A stretch of 43,305 nucleotides of DNA from CAIKOD01 sp035505975 (GCA_035505975.1 DATJQJ010000026.1:1-43305), one strand, 5' to 3'. Positions 27,388 to 35,560 are shown, numbered from the stretch's first letter. The notes: generated from the letters alone by a model not told the origin. Translations and numbers: made by a program.

Positions 27388-27672
27388 TTTATTCTCCCGA
27401 TTTGATCAACAAATTACAGAATTAATTGATCCGTGCATTGATGATCAGAAGAATCTTTAATAAAAGTATCGAGGTTGAAATCAGGAAAGATCCTGCGGTT
27501 CCAGTTTCTCATTCGCTGGCCAAGGATCAGGATTAAGACCCCTTCGAACCTCCATAGGAAGTTATTAATCTCGTCTAACCGCTGTAAATTACCACCTCGG
27601 GCAGCGATACAGTATTTCATCCCCTCTACCATTTCGGGAAAGTGAATTTTTTGAGGGAACCATATTAAAAAT

Positions 27673-28305
27673 TCATCGCCGCTCCGCAAGCGACAGGACT
27701 GCACGGTGGGGACCTGTCCTGCCAGGGATCTCGAAAGTCTTCAGCTTATGGATGGTGAAATGTGGGGAGAGGAGGTCTTTGATCTCTGCCTCGGAGGAGA
27801 AATACAGCGTTGTCCCGATCCGGGTCGATCGGAATTTCCCACTACCGCCGAATTGAGGATCTTCCTCGGAAAAACTGACGGAAAAGTATAGGCCCTGGCG
27901 ATTCAGGACCCGGTAGACATTTCTGACATAGATCTCACGGTCTTCCGGAAAGATGTGGTGTAAAAACTCCCAATCATAAGCAAAATCGAAAGTATCATGA
28001 ACATCATGCAGGTCACCAAGAAGATCCGCAACGATGAACCGGCACCGAACCCCCGATCTTATTGCATTCTCGGATGCAATCCTGATGGCAGCAGGAGATA
28101 TATCGATACCAGTGACCTCAAACCCCCGGCTGGCAAGGTATATCGCATAGTTACCGGTCCCGCAGCCAAAGTCGACGGCCCGGCAGGGCCTGATGCTCCC
28201 GCTATCCAGGAGATTGACAAGTGCTTCCGGCGGAGTCACGATGTTCCAGGGAAGGTTGTCAATGGGGATGTTCCGGTAAATCCGATCCATATCGGGATAT
28301 TTCAT
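27673..28305 (-). CDS. Class I SAM-dependent methyltransferase, last gene of the nitrogenase-like operon
   Basis: A 210-residue Rossmann-fold methyltransferase. It starts MKYPDMDRIYRN, followed by LPWNIVTPPEALVNLLDSG, a pre-domain pattern seen in thiopurine/tellurite-type (TehB-like) enzymes. Motif I is AVDFGCGTGNYAIYLASRG (about 43-61), the acidic end of strand 2 is VTGIDIS, then DLLGDLHDV, FDFAYDWEFLHHI and YRVLNRQGLYFSVSF. It starts 30 bases after the nifH-like stop with GGGAGA before the ATG at 28305, so co-transcription is likely. An earlier in-frame GTG at 28335 is less likely. The acceptor is unknown; context suggests it methylates a substrate, product or cofactor of the reductase. Confidence 0.88.
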   Translation of the reverse strand: MKYPDMDRIYRNIPIDNLPWNIVTPPEALVNLLDSGSIRPCRAVDFGCGTGNYAIYLASRGFEVTGIDISPAAIRIASENAIRSGVRCRFIVADLLGDLHDVHDTFDFAYDWEFLHHIFPEDREIYVRNVYRVLNRQGLYFSVSFSEEDPQFGGSGKFRSTRIGTTLYFSSEAEIKDLLSPHFTIHKLKTFEIPGRTGPHRAVLSLAERR

Positions 28306-28335
28306 AGTAATGTCTCCCTGAGATTGCCGGACCAC

Positions 28336-29181
28336 TCATTTTTTCACCATGTGCTTTCGATACATCTGTTCGAGCTCTGAAAGGTCGTTCACTGGTGTAG
28401 GGATCACCCTTGATTCGTTCTCCAGAACGTCTCTTGCAAGGTCCCGGAACACAGCCGCTTCCCGGGAGGCTGGAGCATGCTCCACCACGGCCCTGCCTTC
28501 CAGCTCGCAGGCCTGGATCACGGGACTCCGGGGGACGAACCGGACAAACGGCGTTCCCAGCATTGCAGCAAAGGCCGGAATGACTGCATGTTCGAACGCT
28601 TCATCACCATTGCTATTGCAGATGATGCCGGCAAGGCCGGTATCCCCCCGTTTAGCAAGCCGCTGTACGGCCCGGGCAATATTGTTAGCTGCATAGATGC
28701 TCATGAACCCCCCGGAGCAGACAAGGTAGATCTCCTTTGCAAACCCCTCACGGATCGGCATCGAAAATCCGCCACATACGACATCACCAAGCACGTCGTA
28801 GATTGCCACGTCGACATTAAAGGTCGTAAAGGCATTCAGGTCTTTTAAGATCTGCAGGGCAGTCAGCACGCCCCGGCCGGCACATCCGACTCCCGGTTCC
28901 GGTCCCCCTGCCTCAACAAGGTAGATGCCACCGGGCGATTTGAAGACGATGCGGTCCATCTTGATCGCGTACTCGTCCTTACCCACCCGCAACTGCTCAC
29001 GGTGCTCTTCCAACACCGCGGGGATGAACTTTCCACCCGCAAGGATCCGGGTCGAGTCCCTCTTGGGATCGCAACCCACCTGCATAACCGTGTGCCCCAT
29101 CTCATGAAGCGCGGCGGACAGGTTTGAGGCGATCGTACTCTTTCCAATCCCGCCTTTCCCATAAATCGCAATCTGTCTCAT
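28336..29181 (-). CDS. NifH-like nitrogenase-superfamily reductase component (ATPase, 4Fe-4S)
   Basis: A 281-residue homodimeric electron donor of the NifH/BchL/CfbC family. It has the P-loop GKGGIGKST (8-16), switch I VGCDPKRDSTRIL (36-48), cluster ligand Cys100 in PGVGCAGRGV and Cys136 in LGDVVCGGFSMPI (Cys97 and Cys132 of Azotobacter NifH). The Arg that is ADP-ribosylated in NifH is kept (Arg103). The pair of cysteines per monomer would bind one 4Fe-4S cluster at the dimer interface and pass electrons, with ATP hydrolysis, to the D/K-like partner. It follows the K-like gene by seven bases. A diverged piece of a second copy of its 3' end lies at 37.3-37.5 kb. Confidence 0.93.
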   Translation of the reverse strand: MRQIAIYGKGGIGKSTIASNLSAALHEMGHTVMQVGCDPKRDSTRILAGGKFIPAVLEEHREQLRVGKDEYAIKMDRIVFKSPGGIYLVEAGGPEPGVGCAGRGVLTALQILKDLNAFTTFNVDVAIYDVLGDVVCGGFSMPIREGFAKEIYLVCSGGFMSIYAANNIARAVQRLAKRGDTGLAGIICNSNGDEAFEHAVIPAFAAMLGTPFVRFVPRSPVIQACELEGRAVVEHAPASREAAVFRDLARDVLENESRVIPTPVNDLSELEQMYRKHMVKK

Positions 29182-29188
29182 GAATGTA

Positions 29189-30547
29189 TCACCACTTTGC
29201 TCCGTATCTTCTCTCCTTCGAACGCCACGCCATAGTCCACTCGTTCTGAACGCATTCGAAAAGGTTAAGGATACCGGGATACCCGAAATATTCCCTGTTG
29301 ATCATCCTGAACTGGCGCATTGTCCTAACCACTTCCACGATATACGGGATTCCCAGGCCCCCGGCCGCGTGTCTCTCGATCGTGCTGCCGAAGACAACCA
29401 GGGGCCTGACCTCCATGAGACTCTTTCGCGTTTTGTACACGTCCGTTCCATACATGACCATTGGCGTAAGACCGAGGCTTTTCAGTTCCCCTTCCAGCAG
29501 ATCCCGCACAGGTCGCTGCGAGGAGTAGAGGGCAACGAGCTGTGGGGTCATCTCCATCTCCTCGGTCACAAATCGTACAAGCGGGATCCCGATTGTGGCA
29601 TCGGCAACAATCGCTGCTGGCGTCCGATACAGGAACCGGGCCATCGGCCACTTACACCGGCAAGTCGCCGTTACCATCCGTTCGCCTTCGGAAACTATCT
29701 CATCCGCTGTCTTTTGCTTATCAAATCGTTCCCCAAGGGTGTTGAGCCATCGTTGCGTATTGGTCATCCCGACAGGCAGGGGAATTCCTTTACAGACCTG
29801 TTCCATGCCATATTCTGTTGAGAGGAAATCCGCTGCTTTCTGCCCGGCATCATGGCTCAGCACGAGAGAGGTCTCAGCAGATGCCGCATTTACGATTTCA
29901 GAAAGCGGGGTCTTATGCGTGAGCGTGGCGGCCACGGGAATACCCATCCGGGCAAGCATCTGCTTGACCCATGCCAGGTCTGCCGGCCACGTCGGATTGG
30001 CGTTCGCATGGGGGGCAACAAGACATACAGAACCTGGCACCTTCTCCACACTGCTATCAACCAATTTTTTCAGCATCGTGTCGAGCGCGATGTCGATACC
30101 GGTATACTGCGATCCCCGGAATCCGGGGCTTGCAATAGGGACGAGCCGGAATTTCACCTCCGGTTGCAGGGTCTCGCAAACCGCGACGATGTCGTCGCCA
30201 ACGATTTCGGGGCCGCAGGCAGATATGACGAACAAGGCGGAGATTTTAAGATCCTTCACTTCGCGGATGGTGCGGGCAAGGATATCCTCCCCGCCATGCA
30301 CGATCTCATCCACGCAGAGCTTGGTGCAAAGCGTCATCGTCTCCATGTAGTCACACTCCTGAGCTGCAAAAGCCGTATTGACCAGGTACTCGCATCCCTG
30401 CGGGGAATGGGAGAGCAGTGCTGAGCCGGAAACCCCTAGCGCGGTCAGGGCCGCACCATTGAAAGCGCAACGAAGGTAAGGGTCTGTGCACGCCTCATAT
30501 GAGGGGATCCCCTGAACTACCGGTCCTTTATCGTTTCCCGGTACCAT
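29189..30547 (-). CDS. NifK/NifN-like subunit of a nitrogenase-superfamily reductase
   Basis: A 452-residue catalytic-component subunit. Three P-cluster-position cysteines are visible: Cys27 (YLRCAFNGA), Cys52 (SHSPQGCEY) and Cys111 (ISACGPEIVGDD). The 25-residue spacing of the first two equals Cys70/Cys95 of NifK, and CGPEIVGDD matches the CMAEVIGDD of NifK. The C-terminus closes YFGYPGILNLFECVQNEW, like the terminal helix of the fold. Extra Cys lie at 20, 65, 74, 78, 296 and 298. ATG 30547 is preceded by GGGGGAT and overlaps the end of the D-like gene by 20 bases, which implies coupled translation; a longer frame to 30610 is less likely. It should pair with the D-like protein as an alpha2beta2 complex. 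Confidence 0.9.
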   Translation of the reverse strand: MVPGNDKGPVVQGIPSYEACTDPYLRCAFNGAALTALGVSGSALLSHSPQGCEYLVNTAFAAQECDYMETMTLCTKLCVDEIVHGGEDILARTIREVKDLKISALFVISACGPEIVGDDIVAVCETLQPEVKFRLVPIASPGFRGSQYTGIDIALDTMLKKLVDSSVEKVPGSVCLVAPHANANPTWPADLAWVKQMLARMGIPVAATLTHKTPLSEIVNAASAETSLVLSHDAGQKAADFLSTEYGMEQVCKGIPLPVGMTNTQRWLNTLGERFDKQKTADEIVSEGERMVTATCRCKWPMARFLYRTPAAIVADATIGIPLVRFVTEEMEMTPQLVALYSSQRPVRDLLEGELKSLGLTPMVMYGTDVYKTRKSLMEVRPLVVFGSTIERHAAGGLGIPYIVEVVRTMRQFRMINREYFGYPGILNLFECVQNEWTMAWRSKERRYGAKW

Positions 30548-31949
30548 AGAGCATCCCCCTGAATAGTTTCGACCTCGGGAGGTCTTTGTTCTCAAGTGCC
30601 TGCCTGACAAGAGCAGCGATGTTTTTAATCCCCCGGTACCCGTAATGGGGCTGGAAGGCCGGGTTCATGAGGGATAAGTTCACCACCGGGCAGGGTGGGA
30701 ACCGGCCGGAGTTACCAAAGAATATCGGGTTGTCGTATTCCCGGACAATCGATTCCAGTTCGTCCTCAGTTTCCTTTGACGACCGGAAACTACCCAGTTT
30801 AAAGAGCCCTTTTGTCAGGATAATCTCCGGGTTTATTCCGGTTCCGAGTATGTATTTGATACTGGGCATCCGCTCCTTGATCGTGTACGGGTGGACATTG
30901 ATCACGACCGGGTGAGCCCCGAACTCCTCCGCCATCCTTGCGAGCGAGAGGGCCCGTATTGGCCCGGGAAATTCGGAAATCTCGATAATTGCCGTCTTAC
31001 CGGAAAGGGCCTCTTTGAGATAGGTGACTTCCGTCTCCACTTCCTTTGTCTCCCGTTCGATTACCTCCAGCGCTTTCTCCTCCATGCCAAGCGGTGTCGC
31101 CACACCGAGCAGCCATTCCTCCGTAGCAGCGGGCCCATATGGCTGCCCGGTTTTACTGTAGGGGACACCGAACCGTTCCTGCATCATGTCGCCGAGTTTC
31201 TGACCCCAGTCATAGCACCACGAGGCATTCAGTTCCACCTCCCTGGCGTGACGGATCTGCTCGACGGTGCAGCCTCCGGCAATGACGGCATTTACCTTGA
31301 TTCCAATCGCGGTAAGAAGGCGTTCGATCTCATCAAGGTCCCAGTTGAACTCTGTGGGGGACGGGCCCCAGCGGGCGCCGAGGATGTTGATCGTCCTCTT
31401 CAAGGTCGTCTTCGGCGGTTCCATCAGTTCCATGATGAGCTTGAATGCATCCTCGTACCCGCTCCGGAAATCACCGCCGAACCCTTCGCTTTTAAGGGCC
31501 AGCACCCGGCAACCGACCAGATTTTCTGCCTCGCGGGCAATACTTTCCACATCGTCGCCGATAATCCCCGAGCAGCAGCAGGAAAGAATGACGATAAGGT
31601 CGGGGTGGTATTTCACGTATGCTTCCTTCACTGCTTCAAGGAGTTTTCCCTCACCGCCATAGATGACATTACTCTCGTCAAGGGTGGTGCAGGCCGTCGG
31701 CTCGAGCGGAACACCCCGGATCTCGCAGCACTCCCGGGTCCTTACAAAGTCGGACATGTACAGCGGGCACCCCGTAGGACCGTGCACGAGGGGGACAACG
31801 TGCCGTATGCCGCTGATGACATAATATGCGGTAAAAAATTTACACATGGGGGCGTGCGAAGCCTGCAACTTCGGGATCATCTCGCCCGTTTCCACTTTTT
31901 CCAGTAACTGCTGCAGGTTACCGTGAAACACTATGGAATCGTTCTCCAT
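30528..31949 (-). CDS. NifD/NifE-like subunit of a nitrogenase-superfamily reductase
   Basis: A 473-residue catalytic subunit, first gene of the operon. P-cluster-position cysteines: Cys36 (APMCKFF), Cys61 (LVHGPTGCPLY) and Cys125 (LSCCCSGIIGDD), against Cys62, Cys88 and Cys154 of NifD. NVIYGGEGKL matches the IVFGGDKKL of NifD. Cys245 (ASWCYDWGQ) aligns by eye with the FeMo-cofactor ligand Cys275, because the following KLGDMMQERFGVPY matches YISRHMEEKYGIPW. The ligand His442 is not kept: where NifD has MHSWDY this protein has LMNPAF before HYGYRG. A cofactor different from FeMo-co is therefore likely. Oddities: a CCC run at 124-126 and CC at 74-75. ATG 31949 is preceded by GGTGA and a TATA box. 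Confidence 0.9.
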   Translation of the reverse strand: MENDSIVFHGNLQQLLEKVETGEMIPKLQASHAPMCKFFTAYYVISGIRHVVPLVHGPTGCPLYMSDFVRTRECCEIRGVPLEPTACTTLDESNVIYGGEGKLLEAVKEAYVKYHPDLIVILSCCCSGIIGDDVESIAREAENLVGCRVLALKSEGFGGDFRSGYEDAFKLIMELMEPPKTTLKRTINILGARWGPSPTEFNWDLDEIERLLTAIGIKVNAVIAGGCTVEQIRHAREVELNASWCYDWGQKLGDMMQERFGVPYSKTGQPYGPAATEEWLLGVATPLGMEEKALEVIERETKEVETEVTYLKEALSGKTAIIEISEFPGPIRALSLARMAEEFGAHPVVINVHPYTIKERMPSIKYILGTGINPEIILTKGLFKLGSFRSSKETEDELESIVREYDNPIFFGNSGRFPPCPVVNLSLMNPAFQPHYGYRGIKNIAALVRQALENKDLPRSKLFRGMLYGTGKR

Positions 31950-31980
31950 GATTTACACATTCACCCATCACGCGAGCAGG

Positions 31981-31997
31981 ATAAATAATTATTTAAC
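31981..31997 (-). promoter_or_regulatory. Promoter of the nitrogenase-like operon
   Basis: TTAAATAATTATTTAT on the minus strand is an AT-rich TATA element about 32-45 bases before the ATG at 31949. Transcription should start near 31957-31962, with a short leader holding GGTGA (the ribosome site). I see no TTGG-N7-CCAA operator here, so it is not obviously in the metal regulon of 36-37 kb. Confidence 0.5.
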
Positions 31998-32464
31998 ACT
32001 TTTTCGTTGGTTCTGCCCGGACTCCATTACCTGCAGGTTCTTTATCGGAATTCGGCATCAGGTTGTTTCTGAAAATAAATTTGTATAATTTGTTTAAAGA
32101 GAAATGATGGCACCTGCAGAAAAGTGCTCTGTCCGTCATTCCTGATGGGGATTTTCTGTCATAACCAGGACTCCCTTCCTGGATTTTTTAGCCTGATATA
32201 GACGGTAGAGGTCGAGACCATACACAACTGCCAGTAGGGTAAGAAAAAAATGCAATAACAAGCCGGATACGCGACAATACCTGAATGATGGGCATTATTT
32301 CAATTACCCCGTTTACTTAAACTCTGACAGGGAATGATTTCCAGAAATAGCCGAATGATTTTCAGGTGGCATGTCCGCCCATCTCTTCGTTAATTTTTGG
32401 AGGTTGCAAAAAGATCATAATGCAAGGTAATTGTTAAAATATCTCTAATTTATCGTCCAATTGG

Positions 32465-32483
32465 CAAAAATGCCTCAGCCCGG
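32465..32483. repeat. Direct repeat of the tRNA-Phe 3' end (possible attachment-site scar)
   Basis: These 19 bases (CAAAAATGCCTCAGCCCGG) match 41159-41177 with a single difference (A for G). The second copy spans the 3' acceptor strand and part of the T-arm of the tRNA-Phe gene, plus a few bases beyond its end. Both copies have the same orientation, and after GCCCGG the sequences part. This is the layout left by a tyrosine recombinase that integrates at a tRNA 3' end. Confidence 0.6.
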
Positions 32484-32493
32484 TATCCTAGTC

Positions 32494-32523
32494 CAAGGTT
32501 GAACCTTCATCGATCCAACCTTG
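32494..32523. repeat. Compound inverted repeat next to the tRNA fragment
   Basis: CAAGGTTG (32494-32501) and CAACCTTG (32516-32523) are perfect inverse complements with 14 bases between. The left arm also forms AAGGTT-G-AACCTT (32495-32507) with the start of that spacer. It lies 10 bases beyond the tRNA-Phe-derived repeat, so recombinase binding is a possibility. Confidence 0.45.
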
Positions 32524-32740
32524 TTTCATTTCGGATTCTCCAAAATGAACAGGATAATGGCTTTCGGAATGAATAATTATTTCGGTCAATTGTTGTCTAT
32601 ATGAAAAATAGCAGGCTATTTATTAATAAATATATTTCATAGATTCTTTTAGATTTCCCGGATTTCCTAGGCTATTTGTAACCAGATTTCATTTTGGAGA
32701 AGGGGGAAGGTTTATCCATACTTAAGTTAGGATTCGATCT

Positions 32741-32878
32741 ATGAAGAAGAATGCAATTCTTCCTGACGATGAATTAAGCGGAGATGAAATTCTCCTCAGG
32801 TGCAGACGGAATAAAAATGGCGATTATGTATGCAAAATTATAGGATCGAATAAATTAGGGAATATCCAGCCGCAGTGA
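32741..32878 (+). CDS. Possible small protein of 45 residues
   Basis: ATG to TGA encodes MKKNAILPDDELSGDEILLR, then a CRRNKNGDYVC segment and a short polar end. The two cysteines ten residues apart and the mixed charged/hydrophobic pattern look protein-like. AGGA lies nine bases upstream, and a TATA-like TTTATCC is about 30 bases upstream. No family recognised. With only 45 codons chance cannot be excluded. Confidence 0.35.
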   Translation: MKKNAILPDDELSGDEILLRCRRNKNGDYVCKIIGSNKLGNIQPQ

Positions 32879-33178
32879 GATGTAAGTGACAATGAAAAGC
32901 TCAGGGTAAGCTATCAGCAACGAACCTCCTTCATCCCTTTTTTGTGTGGAACAACTTACCTTCTGCAAAAATGCAATGTATGTTCATGGTTTGGGTGGAG
33001 ATTCCCTTTCCTGTGGTGTAAAGTGACATTATATCCTTGAAACTATAATTTTCTTATCTTTTCGCTGCCCATTACTAGTTCTATTGAAGTTATCGGTCAT
33101 TTTAACATGGAACAACCCCTAACTTACTCCATTGTATAATTAAGGATCAAATAATGAATAGCGAGGCTATCAATACTC

Positions 33179-33745
33179 ATGACAGATATGGAACGGTTTA
33201 ATAAAAAAAAGGCATTAAAACTTGTTATTTATGGGGTAATTTCTGTTTTACTGTTATCCGCAATTATTGTAATCGTTACAATCTTACCATCTCTTGATCT
33301 CGGAAAAGACCCTATCATCGATAATTGGGGTTCGTATAGCTCCCTTGATCATGTCGGAGATAATGGCTTAATTCAAAGGAATGAAAGTGCATCTTATGAT
33401 TTTGTTGCATTTGGAGCAAATCAGACATTCTTCTCGTATGACGTCTTTGATAAAATAAATTCTACAGGAGGACAGGAATTAGACTATTTCATTATTAAAA
33501 ATGGTACCTGGAAAAAAACGAGTCCCGATTCTTATACGATCTCAACTTCTGAAACTGTTATCGACAGTTCTTTTCTCACATTGGATAAAAAAACTTCATC
33601 GGATATAATAGCCTATGACAAAAATACCGATCAATGGTACTCAATTTCTGATCCTTCTTATAAATATTACCGATTAACTAACAATAGCCAAATCGCTCAA
33701 AAAATTATCCAGGGTTTATCTGCATCCAATATGGAAGAAGAATAA
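33179..33745 (+). CDS. Unknown N-terminally anchored extracellular protein
   Basis: A 188-residue protein with a basic N-terminus (MERFNKKKALK), one membrane helix (about 15-36) and a polar outer domain rich in Asn, Ser, Tyr and Asp. Several N-glycosylation sequons are present (NES, NQT, NST, NGT, NNS). Paired aromatic strands (NGTWKKTSPDSYTIST, DKNTDQWYSISDPSYKYYRL) look like a small beta-barrel of lipocalin type; this is a guess from pattern. Strongly AT-rich codon use differs from genes before 23 kb. TATA-like TTGTATAATTAAGG lies about 35 bases upstream. ATG 33188 is an alternative start. Inside the region bracketed by tRNA-Phe repeats. Confidence 0.65.
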   Translation: MTDMERFNKKKALKLVIYGVISVLLLSAIIVIVTILPSLDLGKDPIIDNWGSYSSLDHVGDNGLIQRNESASYDFVAFGANQTFFSYDVFDKINSTGGQELDYFIIKNGTWKKTSPDSYTISTSETVIDSSFLTLDKKTSSDIIAYDKNTDQWYSISDPSYKYYRLTNNSQIAQKIIQGLSASNMEEE

Positions 33746-33930
33746 ATGAAATCAGGGGTCTGTCAAGCCTTCGGCATCTACTTTAATTTTCGACTTCTTT
33801 TAAATGTAATAATCGAATTGATAAAACCACTAAAAACGGTTCAGAAAAGTCATTCATCTTAAGTCCCGATAATGCACCAGAACCAATCATTAAATCATCT
33901 GAAAAAATGATTTTTCTTATTATCTTCAGA

Positions 33931-34785
33931 TTATCGGTCGCACTGATGTTGCCAACTTTCCCTGGATGATTTTCTTTGGATCTTCGGTTGTAACCTCGCT
34001 ATAATGGCAGCAATAATAAAAAAACAGATGGAAACAAGGACAATTGACCCGCCAGGTGCGAGGTTGTACATGAATGACAACTGCAACCCTATGACAACTG
34101 ATACGACTGCAATGCCGCACGAGGACATCACTGTCTGTCTGAATGGCATTTTCAACTGTATCATTGCTGATGCCGGGATCACGATCAGGCTTGATACCAG
34201 AAGCACACCCACAAGCCTCATTGCAACAACCACGGTTAATCCGGTCAGGATCGTGAAAATAAGTTCCAATGTCGGCACCGGCAGTCCTGCAACTCTGGCG
34301 AATTCTGAATCGATGGTAATGCCAACCCATTCTTTCCAGAACAACAACAAAATACACAGGACTGTTGCTCCGAGACCTGCGGCTAGGTAGAGATCAGTCT
34401 GGTTTATACCAAGGATAGTTCCAAAAAGAAAGGACAGGACGTCAACAGCCACATTCTGTGTGATACTTACCAGTATGATACCAATTGCAAGCCCAGATGC
34501 AAACATAATCGCTATTGCTGCATCTGATGCCACTTGTAATTTGCCAAGGGTATGTATACCTAGTGCTCCGAGTACGACCCCGGCAACCGCAGTATATAAT
34601 GGATAAATTCCCGCGAATAACCCAAAAGCGATCCCGCCAAAGGCTACATGACTAAGACCATCTGCAATAAGGGATAACCTCCGGAGGACAAGGAACACAC
34701 CAAGACTTGAGCAGGTGATTGCGACGATCAGCCCACCGATCAGGGCACGGACACCAAACTGATAGGATAAAAATTCAAGGACCAT
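33931..34785 (-). CDS. Metal ABC transporter permease (ZnuB/MntB-like)
   Basis: A 284-residue ABC-3 family permease with about eight helices: FGVRALIGGLIVAITCSSLG at the start, LRRLSLIADGLSHVAFGGIA (the conserved cytosolic coupling region), ITQNVAVDVLSFLFGTILGI, and VVVAMRLVGVLLVSSLIVIPASAM, which is a signature of Zn/Mn/Fe permeases. It is the third gene of the unit binding protein, ATPase, permease, ten bases after the ATPase stop. It imports a divalent metal; which one cannot be fixed from sequence. Confidence 0.9.
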   Translation of the reverse strand: MVLEFLSYQFGVRALIGGLIVAITCSSLGVFLVLRRLSLIADGLSHVAFGGIAFGLFAGIYPLYTAVAGVVLGALGIHTLGKLQVASDAAIAIMFASGLAIGIILVSITQNVAVDVLSFLFGTILGINQTDLYLAAGLGATVLCILLLFWKEWVGITIDSEFARVAGLPVPTLELIFTILTGLTVVVAMRLVGVLLVSSLIVIPASAMIQLKMPFRQTVMSSCGIAVVSVVIGLQLSFMYNLAPGGSIVLVSICFFIIAAIIARLQPKIQRKSSRESWQHQCDR

Positions 34786-34795
34786 TGCTCTCCTC

Positions 34796-35560
34796 TCAAG
34801 TGCTTTTGCTTGCCATTACCATCAGGTTCCACAAACCTTCCGCATTTAGGTTTGCTGAAGGTCCGTCGTAGATCACCTTCCGTTGTAGAAATATTATCCT
34901 TTCAACATGAGCTGCCAGATCGGGCAGATCATGCAGGATCATCAGGACTGTGATCCGATGCGTTTTATTCAGGTGATCAACAAGATTATAGAATTCCTGT
35001 TTGCTCTGTGCATCTACCCCATTGGTGGGTTCATCGAGAGCGATGATGTGCGGCCTGCCCACGAGTGCACGGGCGATCAAAGTCCTCTGCTGCTGGCCAC
35101 CGGACAGATCTGAAAACAGCTCATGCTGCACTCTATGAAGACCTGCTTCTCCTATTGCATTATCGACTGCCCTCTTACTGTCAGAATTCATGCGTTTGAA
35201 CAGTCCTATCTGGCCAAAAGTTCCCATTTCAACAACTTCACGCGCAGTAACCGGAAATCGTTCCTGCCTGATGACCGGATTCTGGGGCACATAGCCGATA
35301 CAGGGTCTGCAGGGGGTCTTGCCCTCACATTCATCAATATGACAGGTAAATGAAACGGTTCCCTTATCTGGCTTCAGCAAGCCGACCATTATCTTCATGA
35401 GTGTGGATTTTCCCGAACCGTTTGGCCCGGCAATTCCAACGAATTCTTCTTGGCGGATCGAAAAGGAAACGTCTTCCAGTATGGTATTTACCCCATAAGC
35501 AAACCAGACATTATTAAGGGTGAGACAGACCTGCTCACCATCAGGATGTATTACTGGCAT
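34796..35560 (-). CDS. Metal ABC transporter ATP-binding protein (ZnuC/MntA-like)
   Basis: A 254-residue ATPase. Walker A is GPNGSGKST, the Q-loop region is CIGYVPQNPVIRQERFPVTA (the ERFPVTAREVV pattern is typical of metal-uptake ATPases), the signature is LSGGQQQRTLIARAL, Walker B is HIIALDEPTNGVD, and the switch His is in ILHDLPDLAAH. The CRPCIGYVPQ segment adds two Cys in a loop after a Cys-containing strand. Its start overlaps the end of the binding-protein gene by ten bases, so the two are translationally coupled. Confidence 0.93.
   Translation of the reverse strand: MPVIHPDGEQVCLTLNNVWFAYGVNTILEDVSFSIRQEEFVGIAGPNGSGKSTLMKIMVGLLKPDKGTVSFTCHIDECEGKTPCRPCIGYVPQNPVIRQERFPVTAREVVEMGTFGQIGLFKRMNSDSKRAVDNAIGEAGLHRVQHELFSDLSGGQQQRTLIARALVGRPHIIALDEPTNGVDAQSKQEFYNLVDHLNKTHRITVLMILHDLPDLAAHVERIIFLQRKVIYDGPSANLNAEGLWNLMVMASKST

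Larger units (their letters stand above)
31998..33178. other. Long AT-rich intergenic region at the left edge of the putative island
   Basis: About 1.2 kb with no long gene. It holds the tRNA-Phe-derived repeat (32465-32483), a compound inverted repeat (32494-32523) and one short ORF (32741-32878). Base composition is visibly richer in A and T than the nitrogenase-like genes before it. A plus-strand TATA-like TTGTATAATTAAGG near 33134-33147 fits the next gene. I found no integrase or transposase remnant by eye. Confidence 0.5.

Noticed and set aside
27414..27704. A 96-codon open frame on the minus strand between the surface protein and the methyltransferase
   Set aside because: It overlaps the methyltransferase 3' end, has no ribosome site and no motif. 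It could be a remnant, but nothing positive supports a gene.
28336..31949. Assignment as a classical molybdenum nitrogenase
   Set aside because: The His442 position is not conserved, no nifB, nifE/N or nifI genes are adjacent, and gene order is D-K-H with a methyltransferase.
28336..31949. Assignment as CfbCD (coenzyme F430 synthesis)
   Set aside because: CfbD is a single homomeric D-type subunit; here two different, overlapping D- and K-type genes are present, and no other cfb gene is nearby.
32136..32261. A short minus-strand frame with a TTG start that reads like a small membrane peptide (LLLHFFLTLLAVVYGLDLYR)
   Set aside because: There is no ATG/GTG, no ribosome site and an upstream stop; at 41 codons it is too weak to annotate.
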